Counted from the first letter of the stretch, positions 14,894-23,731 are shown. The stretch: 64,000 nucleotides of DNA from Paenibacillus dendritiformis (GCF_945605565.1 NZ_OX216966.1:3278001-3342000), one strand, 5' to 3'. Notes: generated from the sequence alone by a model not told the origin. Numbers and translations: made by a program.

Positions 14894-17451
14894 TGGAGTA
14901 CAGGGACGAGGTGATTGAAAAGATGTTGGAAAACTTGACGGAAGTTCCTGTACCTGCTGAATTGTCACGACGCATTACGGAGCGCATCGACAAGACGGTG
15001 CGCCGCCGGGCAAGAACGAAGGTAATGCGCCGCAGTATAGGAGCGGTCGCTGCCGGCGTCCTGCTGTTCTCCGGCTCCATCATGCTATTGCCGTCCTTCG
15101 CCGCTTATGCGAAGCAGATTCCGGGGTTGGAGGCGGCCGTGCGATGGCTGGAAGGCGCCGGTGACTTTATCGGCATTCGCAATGCCAAGGAGCATGGATA
15201 TATTCCGGCTCCGTCCTACCGCACGATGTGGGGGGAGCGCGAGGTGAGCGTCGACAACTTGTACTTGGAAGACGATCGGCTGTTCGTCACGATCACGATC
15301 AAGGGAGCGGACATTGCGGAAGCGAAGCGCAGCGGCCGGTTGGGGAACCAGTTGGAGGACTATGTAGCGACACTGCCGGACCTGGACAAAGAGCATTTCT
15401 GGGACGACAGCACCAGTACGACGACGTATCCGGTCGATAAGACGGAAGAGATGAGCAAGCGGGGACAGCAGTCGGATGATGTAGTCACGTGGACGTATGA
15501 CAAGCCGCTCTCCCCGGAGTTCGTGCAACAGTTAAAGCAGAGCAGCCAACAATTGACCGTTCGGCTGACAAAGGTACGGCGGAACGAAGAGTACAAGGTC
15601 ATCGATTCCGAATCGGAGGACATTCAGGTTCCGTTAGGCATCGAAAATATAAAGCCGACCCGCGTCGTTAATCTGGAGCAAGCGGGAACGGTTGACGGTC
15701 CGACAGTTCAGCAATTCCTTCTCAAGGATATGACGATCTCGCCGACACGAATGATACTGGATGTGAGAACCCGGATTGCGGGCGGCGGCAAGGCGAACCT
15801 GCATCCAGGCGAAGACTGGGACAACGTGGTCAGGGAGAATCTGATTCTGCGGGACGAGACGGGCAAAGTATACCCGATTCGTCAATCCGGCAATCTGCGG
15901 GAGATGGTGAACGGCGTCAGCCGCAGCAGATGGGAGTTCGTACCTTCCGTCTACTTCGAGAACAAGCCGAAGCAGATGACGCTTGAATTGCAAAGATTCT
16001 ATGTCACCGACGCCAAGGCAACAAGCGCGTTCCGCGTCCGTCCGGATGAGAAGTTCCCTAAGAAGGTTCAATATGAAGGCAAGGATATTACGATATTGGG
16101 CGCCGAATATGACGGCAAAGGGGTGCTTCATCTGAAGGTGCAGCCGGACGAGGCGGGGAACAATCCTTGGCGCAGCGCTTTCCTAACTTACGAGCCTTAT
16201 TATTTGAAGCTTCAGGACACAGACCTCAATGAAACCTGGAAGCAGAACGGGTTGAACCTGAACACGCCGGATGCGAGCGCGATTCCGCTGACGGGATCCC
16301 AATTGGCGGACCAATACGAAGACGTGCCTGGCAGGACGTTCAGCCCGGAATTGGGTATCATTTTCGACAATGTGAACAGATGGGAGCAAAGTCCGGAGAA
16401 GCCGAAGGAGTACGATATTGCCATCATGGCGCCGGAGCTGGACGAGTATGAAATCTCGATTCGACGGTATAACGCTCCGGTGGAGATGAATCAGAAGATT
16501 GAGTTCACCATCCCTCCGCTCGCGGAAGAGCATGAACGGGTAGGGAGCTTGACGGAACCGAAATATAGCAAGACGGTGAACGACTTGGATGGTTCGATAT
16601 GGGAACGGGCGAAGCAGTCTATCCGGGAAGCGGCCGGACGCGACATCGAGTTGTATGGAGTCGAGGAATATAAGGGAACCGCCTTTCATGACGTTATCGT
16701 ATACAGCAAAGACCACAAGAGCCGCGTCGCGCTTGATGTGGCCAACGGAACATCAGATATAAGCCTGTTGATGTCTTATGCCGAGCTTCCTGCTGACATC
16801 AAGCGCATCGTGGAGTCGGACACGGGATTGAGCGGTCAACAGCTTGCCGATCTCGTCACAGAGGTTGCGCGTGAGCGGGGAAGGCATGAGCGAGAGGTTC
16901 ATACCTCGATAACAGGTCCGGATTTCAGAGTCGAGATGGTTGGCAGCCGCATTACGAGCATGGGGTATGAGATTCCGATAGATCAAGCGGATCCGAAGGC
17001 GCTTGAAGCGGCGAAGGAAGCGGCGCTGGTCACGTTAGGCAAGCCTGTGCCGATCGTTCAGGCGAGCCGATCCTATGCTGCGGATATGCGCGACGGCAGT
17101 TCAAGCGATGTGTACCGACTCAAGGATGAGCAGCAGGACTTCCTTGTCGAGATCGGTTATACGTCCGGACGGATTCTCTCTGTATATGCATCCGGGCTAT
17201 TAGAGACGGGGACGAACGAGACCGAGGACATGTTCAGCCAATTTAGCGACAAGCAAGTATTCGATGCCGCCGCGCCGGATGTGAAGAAGCTGTTCGGCAT
17301 CGATTTGGCCGGTTATAAGGTACAGCGGACCACGGGGACGAACTATTATACGTTCACGAAGGAAGGCAGCCCGGCCATCGAAGGAGAAATGAACCGCCAT
17401 TTCAAGTTCTATCGCTTCGATATAACACGCAACAACGGAACGATACAATAA
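14893..17451 (+). CDS. Membrane anti-sigma-like protein (DUF4179 type) with PepSY-like C-terminus
   Basis: An 852-residue protein. The start at 14893 (TAATG overlap, nine bases after AGGAGG) is preferred over the ATG at 14887. The first 45 residues are cytoplasmic and basic, a single transmembrane helix spans about 48-68, and the rest is extracytoplasmic. The segment after the helix (AKQIPGLEAAVRWLEGAGDF) is typical of DUF4179 proteins encoded next to ECF sigma genes. The last 300 residues carry repeated modules (SIREAAGRDIELYG, ALEAAKEAALVTLG) like those in the two secreted neighbours. No zinc-anti-sigma HxxxCxxC motif is visible. It is the likely sensor and inhibitor of the sigma factor. 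The signal is unknown. Confidence 0.82.
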   Translation: MEYRDEVIEKMLENLTEVPVPAELSRRITERIDKTVRRRARTKVMRRSIGAVAAGVLLFSGSIMLLPSFAAYAKQIPGLEAAVRWLEGAGDFIGIRNAKEHGYIPAPSYRTMWGEREVSVDNLYLEDDRLFVTITIKGADIAEAKRSGRLGNQLEDYVATLPDLDKEHFWDDSTSTTTYPVDKTEEMSKRGQQSDDVVTWTYDKPLSPEFVQQLKQSSQQLTVRLTKVRRNEEYKVIDSESEDIQVPLGIENIKPTRVVNLEQAGTVDGPTVQQFLLKDMTISPTRMILDVRTRIAGGGKANLHPGEDWDNVVRENLILRDETGKVYPIRQSGNLREMVNGVSRSRWEFVPSVYFENKPKQMTLELQRFYVTDAKATSAFRVRPDEKFPKKVQYEGKDITILGAEYDGKGVLHLKVQPDEAGNNPWRSAFLTYEPYYLKLQDTDLNETWKQNGLNLNTPDASAIPLTGSQLADQYEDVPGRTFSPELGIIFDNVNRWEQSPEKPKEYDIAIMAPELDEYEISIRRYNAPVEMNQKIEFTIPPLAEEHERVGSLTEPKYSKTVNDLDGSIWERAKQSIREAAGRDIELYGVEEYKGTAFHDVIVYSKDHKSRVALDVANGTSDISLLMSYAELPADIKRIVESDTGLSGQQLADLVTEVARERGRHEREVHTSITGPDFRVEMVGSRITSMGYEIPIDQADPKALEAAKEAALVTLGKPVPIVQASRSYAADMRDGSSSDVYRLKDEQQDFLVEIGYTSGRILSVYASGLLETGTNETEDMFSQFSDKQVFDAAAPDVKKLFGIDLAGYKVQRTTGTNYYTFTKEGSPAIEGEMNRHFKFYRFDITRNNGTIQ

Positions 17452-17472
17452 AGATAAGAAAAGGTTAGAATG

Positions 17473-17510
17473 GCTGGCCTGTAAGCAAGTTGCTTATAGG
17501 TCAGCTTTTT
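17473..17510 (+). terminator. Strong terminator of the sigma/anti-sigma operon
   Basis: GCTGGCCTGTAAGCAA and TTGCTTATAGGTCAGC form a 16-bp stem with two wobbles, followed by five T. Confidence 0.9.
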
Positions 17511-17637
17511 CGCTGCATACACCTATTTCGGGATCTCACCGCGTACATAATATAGAAGAAGTACGGATTTCAGCATCGGAAGGTTGAAGGAGTCGAACGC
17601 CTGCAGCAAGGTGCAATGGCGACAGGAGGGATGCTTG

Positions 17638-17805
17638 ATGATTGGCTTTTTGATCTGGGTGCTGAGCTGGGTGTGCTTGTTCTGGATATGGGGAGAAGCG
17701 ACGGAACGCAAGGGGAAGCAGGTCGGCTGCCTGTGGGCGATCGTCATCTTTTTGCTGGGTCCGATCGGCATCATTGTATATCTTATTCTTCGCAATCTTG
17801 ACTAG
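17638..17805 (+). CDS. Small two-helix membrane protein (PLDc_N-like)
   Basis: A 55-residue protein with an ATG seven bases after GGAGGG. It has two hydrophobic helices, MIGFLIWVLSWVCLFWIWG and WAIVIFLLGPIGIIVYLILR. They are joined by a short basic loop (TERKGKQ). The GPIG-x-YLILR ending is characteristic of the PLDc_N two-helix family found in small membrane proteins and at the N-terminus of cardiolipin synthases. Function is unknown. The longer frame from the TTG at 17584 is rejected because the ribosome site favours the internal ATG. Confidence 0.7.
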   Translation: MIGFLIWVLSWVCLFWIWGEATERKGKQVGCLWAIVIFLLGPIGIIVYLILRNLD

Positions 17806-17979
17806 CAGACGGACGATGTGAATGAGCACATCGGGAAGAGCTGTCTCCTGCCAATCGATGAGGCGCCGGGGATGGTTCTTTTTATTTGTTCGCGATGGGC
17901 TCCGGTAATGTTCTGCTGAAAAAAGGCCGATTCGCGCTTGACGGAGCGGTGGGAGAGTGATATGCTTTGTTTCGATTAA

Positions 17980-17994
17980 TCGTAATAATTACTA
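17980..17994 (+). promoter_or_regulatory. Zur-box-like operator
   Basis: TCGTAAT-A-ATTACTA matches the Bacillus 7-1-7 Zur box (TCGTAATNATTACGA) except for one base. It lies 83 bp before a permease gene. This points to zinc-responsive repression of the permease pair. Its position relative to a promoter could not be fixed because no clear -35/-10 was found. Confidence 0.7.
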
Positions 17995-18077
17995 ATAATA
18001 CGGAATAGTATAGGACAAGCTCTCCATTCGGCCTTCGTCGTCCCGGAGAGAAGCGGGAAAAGAGGAGGTAACTATTG

Positions 18078-19118
18078 ATGAACGTCCTGTTCCGTTATGG
18101 CACATACGCGGTGACTGTTGTCTGCGCTGCGGTGCTGTATCTTGTGTTCACGAATCAGCGCCTGGCTGATGTATCTGTTCCGGTCGACCCGGATGTCCTG
18201 CGCAGCGTGACGACGATCGGCATCAGTCTGGTCATCGAGGCGCTGCCTTTCCTCATGCTTGGCGTCGCGGTTTCGGCCATTTTGCATGAATTTGTGCCGG
18301 AAGGGTTCATTCCGCGCTGGATTCCGCGCCATCCGCTGGCCGGAGTCGTGGCAGCCTCTCTAATCGGAGTGCTCCTGCCTCTGTGCGAATGCGGGATGGT
18401 GCCTGTCGTACGGCGGCTCATTCAGAAAGGAATGCCCGTCTACGTCGGGGTAACGTACATACTGGCTTCGCCGATCATCAACCCGATCGTGTTCGCCTCG
18501 ACGTCGATGGCTTTCCGCAGCCAGCCTGAGATGGCTTATTACCGGATGGGGCTGGCGTTCGCCATCACGGTCATCATTGGTCTCGTGCTGTACGTGACCG
18601 TGAAGCGCAATCCGCTCAAGGAAGCGCCGGGAGACCATGCGGGAGGCTGGCGGCACGGGGATCATGAACCGCATCATGCCGGACATCAGTATCCGGCGAA
18701 GGCCTCGCTGCGAACCAAGCTGCAAGCGAGTGTCTACCATATGGGGGACGAGTTCCTGGATATGGGCAAATATTTGTTGATGGGCGCGTTCATTACAGCA
18801 TTCATTCAGAGCGGCATCGGGCGGGATTGGCTGGCATCTGCCGTGCCGGAGGGAGTCGGCTCCCATCTGTTCATGATGGGCTTCGCGTATCTTATCTCGC
18901 TCTGCTCGACATCGGATGCGTTCATCGCCGCTTCGTTCAGTTCCATGTTGGCTGCGGGACCGCTGCTGACCTTCCTTGTCTTCGGACCGATGCTGGATCT
19001 GAAGACATCGCTGATGCTGGCCGGCGTATTCCGCATCCGGTTCGTCGCCGGACTCAGCCTCCTGATCGCGGTCACGGTGTTGGCCTGCTCGCTTCTATGG
19101 CAGGCTCTGTTCATGTAA
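18078..19118 (+). CDS. YcgR/YraQ-type permease (DUF318/UPF0718)
   Basis: A 346-residue multi-spanning membrane protein with about eight hydrophobic helices. The family motif PLCECGMVPV (Cys near residues 103 and 105) lies at the end of a helix, followed by YILASPIINPIVFAST. A cytoplasmic or periplasmic loop near residue 195 is His-rich (GGWRHGDHEPHHAGHQ), which suggests metal contact. The ATG at 18078 is chosen because AGGAGG is nine bases upstream. It is followed by a TIGR03943-type gene, the usual partner, and preceded by a Zur-like box. A zinc-related transport role is therefore inferred. The transported species is not established. Confidence 0.85.
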   Translation: MNVLFRYGTYAVTVVCAAVLYLVFTNQRLADVSVPVDPDVLRSVTTIGISLVIEALPFLMLGVAVSAILHEFVPEGFIPRWIPRHPLAGVVAASLIGVLLPLCECGMVPVVRRLIQKGMPVYVGVTYILASPIINPIVFASTSMAFRSQPEMAYYRMGLAFAITVIIGLVLYVTVKRNPLKEAPGDHAGGWRHGDHEPHHAGHQYPAKASLRTKLQASVYHMGDEFLDMGKYLLMGAFITAFIQSGIGRDWLASAVPEGVGSHLFMMGFAYLISLCSTSDAFIAASFSSMLAAGPLLTFLVFGPMLDLKTSLMLAGVFRIRFVAGLSLLIAVTVLACSLLWQALFM

Positions 19119-19183
19119 TATCCCGCCGGCTTCATCATGCCCAGCCGGATCCTATATTTCATCGCGATTAGGAGTGATTTCGC

Positions 19184-20242
19184 ATGTCCATACAGAAGCG
19201 CCCATGGCGGCAGGCGCTGGTCTATTTGCTGCAGTCGGTTACGATGTTCGCCTGGTCCTTATTCATCTTGTCTCTGTTCTGGCAGGAGAAGGTGCAGTAT
19301 TATATCGCCCCTCGCATGGAGATCTGGGTGCAGTGGGGAACCGCCGCCCTCTATGTGTTGGCCGCCTTCCAGCTCTACCGGGCATTGATTTTGTTTTTCT
19401 CGCCGGAGGACGGAGACGGGCATGCGGACTGCGGCTGTGCTCATCACCCGGGCGGGTTCCGCATCGGAAGGCAGGCGGGATGGTGCCTCGTATTTGTGCT
19501 CCCGTTGGCGGCGGCTGTGCTGCTCCCGGTCTCCTCGCTTGGCAGTGCGATGGCGGAGAAGAAGGGCGTGCAATATTCCATCGCCCAGGAGCGGACGGGC
19601 GGCCCGGAGCGGGATCCGATGCCGGGCACGGAGGGGCGGTCCTCTGGGACGCGGGCGGACGGAACGTCAGCATCAGAGCTTCCGCTCGTGATGGTGGATT
19701 CGCCCGGCGCGCTGCGGCAGGAAGCAGGGGAACCGGAGGCTACGGATGAGGCAGCGGAGCAGGAGGAAGAGAAGCTGTGGGATGGCCGATTCCCTTATGA
19801 CCGTTACACGCTGATCTATGCGAAGCATGCGGCCAAGCTTGTCCAAGAGAAGGAGATCGAGATCCCGGAGAAGCTGTTCATCGAGACGATTACGACGCTC
19901 GATCTATATAAGGAACAGTTCCAAGGCAAGACGGTTACGCTGCGGGGCTTCGTGCACCGGGGCGAGGGGATGGGGCGGAACCGGTTCGCCGTCGTGCGCT
20001 TCGCGCTGGAATGCTGCGCGGCCGATGCGTTCCCGTACGGCATCATGACCGAAGTGCCCGATGCGGCACGGTTCGCCGATGACAGCTGGATTGAAGTGAC
20101 CGGCACCTTGTCGAAGCTGAAGCTGGATGAGGATACGGAAGTGATGAAGCTGGAAGCGGACAACGCGGGCATTCGGCTCATCGAAGCGCCGCAGGATCCT
20201 TATGTGTATATGAATCCGGATTTTTATTTCGACAAAAAATAA
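19184..20242 (+). CDS. TIGR03943-type (YcgQ/DUF1980) membrane protein
   Basis: A 352-residue protein with two N-terminal membrane helices, a metal-ligand-like loop (HADCGCAHHPGG) and another helix (WCLVFVLPLAAAVLLPVSSL). A low-complexity Glu/Pro-rich linker leads to a C-terminal soluble domain with the invariant Cys pair in VVRFALECCAADAFPYGIM (C277 and C278). The last part resembles an OB-like fold (VTGTLSKLKLDEDTEV). The family is almost always paired with YcgR-type permeases, as here after 65 bp. The pair lies behind a Zur-like box, so a role in zinc handling is likely but unproven. Confidence 0.88.
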   Translation: MSIQKRPWRQALVYLLQSVTMFAWSLFILSLFWQEKVQYYIAPRMEIWVQWGTAALYVLAAFQLYRALILFFSPEDGDGHADCGCAHHPGGFRIGRQAGWCLVFVLPLAAAVLLPVSSLGSAMAEKKGVQYSIAQERTGGPERDPMPGTEGRSSGTRADGTSASELPLVMVDSPGALRQEAGEPEATDEAAEQEEEKLWDGRFPYDRYTLIYAKHAAKLVQEKEIEIPEKLFIETITTLDLYKEQFQGKTVTLRGFVHRGEGMGRNRFAVVRFALECCAADAFPYGIMTEVPDAARFADDSWIEVTGTLSKLKLDEDTEVMKLEADNAGIRLIEAPQDPYVYMNPDFYFDKK

Positions 20243-20305
20243 AGCGGAGGCCGGCGGGGGACAGGCTGGGCTTCCGCATTGACGCAGCGAAGGAATGGTG
20301 GTAAT

Positions 20306-20321
20306 ATACCCATAGGGGTAT
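20306..20321 (+). promoter_or_regulatory. CsoR/CstR-type operator (copy 1)
   Basis: ATACCC-ATAG-GGGTAT, with perfect arms, lies 26 bp before the rhodanese gene. The same design recurs at 20702. It resembles persulfide-sensing CstR operators. No csoR/cstR gene is in the window. Confidence 0.7.
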
Positions 20322-20347
20322 ATAGGAACAACAAAGGAGGGGTAGCG

Positions 20348-20680
20348 ATGTTCGGATGGCTTTTCAAGTCCCGGGCGAACAAGTCTTCTTCGATTACGGC
20401 GCAGCAGCTGGAAGCGCTGCTGCCGCTGCAGGATGCGGTCATCGTGGATGTGCGCGAGCCTTCGGAGTATGCCCAAGGCCATATTCCGTCCGCGCTGAAC
20501 CGGCCTCTGTCCCGGCTGGCGGCCAAGGTGAGCGGCATTCCGCAGGGGAAGAAGCTGTACGTCATCTGCCAGAGCGGGGTGCGAAGCGCTCGAGCCGCAG
20601 GACTGCTGCGGCGGCATGGTTATGCGGATGTCGTCAATGTGCGCGGCGGCATGAGCCGATGGACGGGACCGCGGAAATAA
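20348..20680 (+). CDS. Single-domain rhodanese (sulfurtransferase)
   Basis: A 110-residue rhodanese with a short N-terminal hydrophobic start (MFGWLFKSR). The domain has the CH2A-like VDVREPSEYAQGHIPSALN and an active-site loop VICQSGVRSARAA, where C74 would carry the persulfide. It transfers sulfane sulfur to thiols such as CoA or bacillithiol. The start follows AAAGGAGGGG. It lies between two CstR-like operators and is followed by a CoA-disulfide reductase with its own rhodanese domain, as in cst-type sulfide detoxification loci. Confidence 0.92.
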   Translation: MFGWLFKSRANKSSSITAQQLEALLPLQDAVIVDVREPSEYAQGHIPSALNRPLSRLAAKVSGIPQGKKLYVICQSGVRSARAAGLLRRHGYADVVNVRGGMSRWTGPRK

Positions 20681-20701
20681 TCTCTTTTTTTACATTATTG
20701 T

Positions 20702-20717
20702 ATACCCTGAGGGGTAT
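20702..20717 (+). promoter_or_regulatory. CsoR/CstR-type operator (copy 2)
   Basis: ATACCC-TGAG-GGGTAT has the same arms and spacing as the 20306 site and lies 18 bp before the CoA-disulfide reductase gene. This indicates separate but coordinated control. Confidence 0.7.
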
Positions 20718-20735
20718 TAAGGGAGTGGATGGACA

Positions 20736-22415
20736 ATGAAACAGCGCAAAATTGTGATTGTCGGCGGAGTTGCGGGCGGCGCGACGGCGGCTGCCCGGCT
20801 GCGTCGTCTGGACGAGCACGCGGAGATCATTATGTTCGAGCGGGGGGAGCATATTTCGTACGCGAACTGCGGGCTTCCCTATTATATTGGAGGCGTGATT
20901 CCGAAGCGGCAGTCTCTGCTTGTGCAGACCGTGCAGGGCATGTCGAAGCGGTTCCGGCTCGATATTCGGACAGAGCAGGAAGTGACAGCTATCGATCGGG
21001 AGCGCCATATTGTCTCCGTTCGGAATGGCAAGACGGGGGAGCTGTACGAGGAGTCGTATGACACGTTGATTCTGTCTCCGGGGGCGAAGCCTATCGTGCC
21101 GCCGATCGAAGGGTTGAACGAGGCGAAGCAGATGTTCACGCTGCGAAGCATCCCCGACACGGACCGCATTAAGCGGCATGTCGACGAGACGTCGCCACAG
21201 CGGGCCGTCATTGTCGGCGGCGGCTTCATCGGCCTGGAGATGGCGGACAATCTGGCCCATCGCGGCATCGCGGTGACCGTCGTGGAAATGGCCGATCAAG
21301 TCATGGCTCCGCTCGACCCGGAAATGGCGGCGATCGTGCATCACCATCTGCAAGAAAAAGGAATTGAGCTTATATTGGGAGACGGGGTCAGCGCGTTCCA
21401 GGACGAGGGGCGTTCCATCGTTCTGTCCAGCGGGCGTGTGCTGCCGACAGATATGACCATTCTGTCCATCGGTGTCCGGCCAGAGAATGAGCTTGCCCGT
21501 TCGGCGGGGCTGGCGCTCGGCGAGAGAGGCGGCATTCTCGTCGATGAATATTTGCGCACGGAGGATCCCGATATTTGGGCCATCGGCGACGCCATTGAAG
21601 TGAAGGATTACATTCACGGCACGCCGGCCATGGTGCCGCTCGCCTGGCCGGCGAACCGTCAGGGCAGACTGGTCGCGGACAACATCTACGGGAAGGGCCA
21701 GCCATACCGGGGCACGCTCGGGACAGCGGTGGCGAAGGTGTTCGATCTGACGGTTGCGGTGACGGGCAGCAATGCGAAGACGCTCCAGAAGCTGGGCGTC
21801 CCGTACGAATCCGTCCATATTCATCCCGCTTCTCATGCCGGGTACTACCCTGGCGGGTCGCCTATCTCGCTCAAGCTGATCTTCCATCCGGAGACCGGCG
21901 CCATTTACGGAGTTCAGGGCGTCGGCAAGCAGGGCGTGGACAAGCGGATCGACGTAGTGGCCACCGCCATCAAGGGCAATCTGACCGTGCATGATCTGCC
22001 CGATCTTGAATTGGCCTATGCGCCTCCCTATTCGTCGGCGAAGGATCCGGTCAATATGCTCGGATATGTCGCCTCCCATGTCGTCGACGGCGAAGTCAAG
22101 GTTGTCCACTACGACCAGATCGACCGGATGGTGCGTGAAGGCGCCTGCCTCATTGACGTGCGCGAATCCGCCGAGCGGGACGCGGGCTATATCGAAGGCT
22201 CGATCCATATTCCGCTTGGCGATCTGCGCAGCCGGCTGGACGAGCTGCCACGGGATCGGCCGATTGTCGTCAGCTGCCAGGTCGGTCTGCGCGGCTATCT
22301 GGCGACCCGCATCCTGGACCAGCACGGCTTCGACAGCATGAATCTGAGCGGAGGGTATAAGACCTACGCCGCTTACTACGGCAGCCGCAATCCGGCAACC
22401 GCCTGCGCGAAGTAA
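20736..22415 (+). CDS. CoA-disulfide reductase with C-terminal rhodanese domain
   Basis: A 559-residue flavoprotein. The FAD-binding motif VIVGGVAGGATAAARLRRL starts the chain. The redox Cys is C45 in YANCGLPYYIGG. The NAD(P)H motif is VIVGGGFIGLEMA, with the dimerisation domain at about residues 330-440. The rhodanese domain (about 465-555) has the active Cys C514 in VSCQVGLRGY. CoADR-RHD enzymes reduce CoA disulfides, CoA persulfides or polysulfides in the cytosol. With the upstream rhodanese and paired CstR-like operators it forms a sulfide/persulfide management module. An inverted repeat follows. Confidence 0.93.
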   Translation: MKQRKIVIVGGVAGGATAAARLRRLDEHAEIIMFERGEHISYANCGLPYYIGGVIPKRQSLLVQTVQGMSKRFRLDIRTEQEVTAIDRERHIVSVRNGKTGELYEESYDTLILSPGAKPIVPPIEGLNEAKQMFTLRSIPDTDRIKRHVDETSPQRAVIVGGGFIGLEMADNLAHRGIAVTVVEMADQVMAPLDPEMAAIVHHHLQEKGIELILGDGVSAFQDEGRSIVLSSGRVLPTDMTILSIGVRPENELARSAGLALGERGGILVDEYLRTEDPDIWAIGDAIEVKDYIHGTPAMVPLAWPANRQGRLVADNIYGKGQPYRGTLGTAVAKVFDLTVAVTGSNAKTLQKLGVPYESVHIHPASHAGYYPGGSPISLKLIFHPETGAIYGVQGVGKQGVDKRIDVVATAIKGNLTVHDLPDLELAYAPPYSSAKDPVNMLGYVASHVVDGEVKVVHYDQIDRMVREGACLIDVRESAERDAGYIEGSIHIPLGDLRSRLDELPRDRPIVVSCQVGLRGYLATRILDQHGFDSMNLSGGYKTYAAYYGSRNPATACAK

Positions 22416-22454
22416 GCGGCGAGGCCCGATCTTCATACAATCGCAGTTATAGGA

Positions 22455-22484
22455 CAGGGACGTGATGGGCTGATCACGTCCCTG
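22455..22484 (+). terminator. Inverted repeat after CoADR-RHD
   Basis: CAGGGACGTGAT and ATCACGTCCCTG form a perfect 12-bp stem with a 6-base loop. There is no T-tract, so the terminator call is moderate. Confidence 0.6.
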
Positions 22485-22564
22485 CTGGCGTTGGGGGAAA
22501 AACCGGGACGAACACGTCAATCTGTGGTAGGATGTGGAAAAGGGGAGATGGAGGAACGCATACG

Positions 22565-23473
22565 ATGAAAGCGGAGCTGTTATATGACGCCAGAGCGGCG
22601 CTCGGAGAAGGGCCGGTATGGGATGAGCGCACGCAGCGCCTGTACTGGGTTGATATTACGGGAAGGGCGATCCACTATGCGGAACCTGAATCCGGGAAGC
22701 GGGAGACGCTCGCCATGCCCAGCTATGCCGGTGCCGTCGCCTTGACGGAATCGGGACATCGCCTGCTGTGCGTGCTGCAGGACGGCTTCTATTTCGTTCA
22801 CCCAGATACGAAGGAAGTCGACCGCATCGGCGACCCGGTTCTTCATTCGGGACAGATGCGGTTCAATGACGCGAAATGTGATCCGGCAGGCCGTCTGCTG
22901 GCGGGAACGCTAAGCCTGATCGAAGGAAAGCTGAGCCTGTCCAAGGGAGAAGGGGAAGCTTCCCTGTACCGGTTGGACCCGGATGGCAAGGTCGTCACCC
23001 TGCTGGAAGGCATCACGCTGTCGAACGGGATGGGCTGGAGTCCGGACGGCAGAACGATGTATTATATCGATACCCCGACGATGCGGGTGGACGCGTTCGA
23101 CTATGATGTGGCTCGGGGCGAGCTCGGGAACCGCCGTCCCGTCATCCGCATCTCCGATGGAGAAGGGTTTCCCGACGGGATGACCGTCGACGCCGAGGGG
23201 ATGGTATGGGTGGCACATTGGGGCGGCGCCCGCATTACGCGCTGGAATCCGGAGACGGGAGCGCAGCTCGCAGCCGTGCCGATTCCTGCGGCGCATACGA
23301 CCTCGCTCTGCTTCGGCGGCCCATCGTACCGCGAGCTGTATGTCACGACAGCGCGCACCGGGATGAGGGAGGAGCAGCTCGACCAGCAGCCCTATGCAGG
23401 CGGCGTATTCCGCGTCAAGCCCGAAGCGGCTGGTCTGCCCCCGAGCCGCTTCGATGATCGGCTGCTGCCGTGA
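22565..23473 (+). CDS. SMP-30/gluconolactonase-family protein
   Basis: A 302-residue six-bladed beta-propeller that hydrolyses sugar lactones or related esters using one divalent metal. The metal ligands are visible as the Glu in ALGEGPVWD, the Asn in LSNGMGWSPDG and the Asp in FPDGMTVDAEG. RFNDAKCDPAGRLLAG supplies the substrate-site Asn. The ATG at 22565 follows GGAGATGGAGGA. There is no signal peptide. A gene for a dihydrodipicolinate-synthase-like aldolase lies downstream after a hairpin, so both may serve sugar-acid catabolism. Confidence 0.9.
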   Translation: MKAELLYDARAALGEGPVWDERTQRLYWVDITGRAIHYAEPESGKRETLAMPSYAGAVALTESGHRLLCVLQDGFYFVHPDTKEVDRIGDPVLHSGQMRFNDAKCDPAGRLLAGTLSLIEGKLSLSKGEGEASLYRLDPDGKVVTLLEGITLSNGMGWSPDGRTMYYIDTPTMRVDAFDYDVARGELGNRRPVIRISDGEGFPDGMTVDAEGMVWVAHWGGARITRWNPETGAQLAAVPIPAAHTTSLCFGGPSYRELYVTTARTGMREEQLDQQPYAGGVFRVKPEAAGLPPSRFDDRLLP

Positions 23474-23479
23474 ATCGCG

Positions 23480-23519
23480 GAGCGAGCCCCGATGCCGGCG
23501 AAGGAGTTGGGGCTCGCTC
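23480..23519 (+). terminator. Inverted repeat after the SMP-30 gene
   Basis: GAGCGAGCCCC and GGGGCTCGCTC pair perfectly over 11 bp. No T-tract follows. Confidence 0.55.
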
Positions 23520-23731
23520 GCACGGTCGGGCGAGAAGCTCCTCCGGGCACCGCGGCGCGGCGAATGTCATCAGATGTCCATAATGTAGCATGGCATCGGT
23601 CCAGGCACTATGCTAGAGTTACAATAAAAGGGATAGTGTCGGCCACCGCCGCGCAGGGCTCCCTGATCGAGTGAGCTCATGTTGGCGGCGCGATGCGGAA
23701 GCGGGAAGGGGAATTTTTTTCGGTGAAATTT

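Noticed and set aside
20634..22520. 628-codon minus-strand open frame
   Set aside because: It is the antisense shadow of the CoA-disulfide reductase gene; high GC codon use keeps it open. The plus strand has clear family motifs.
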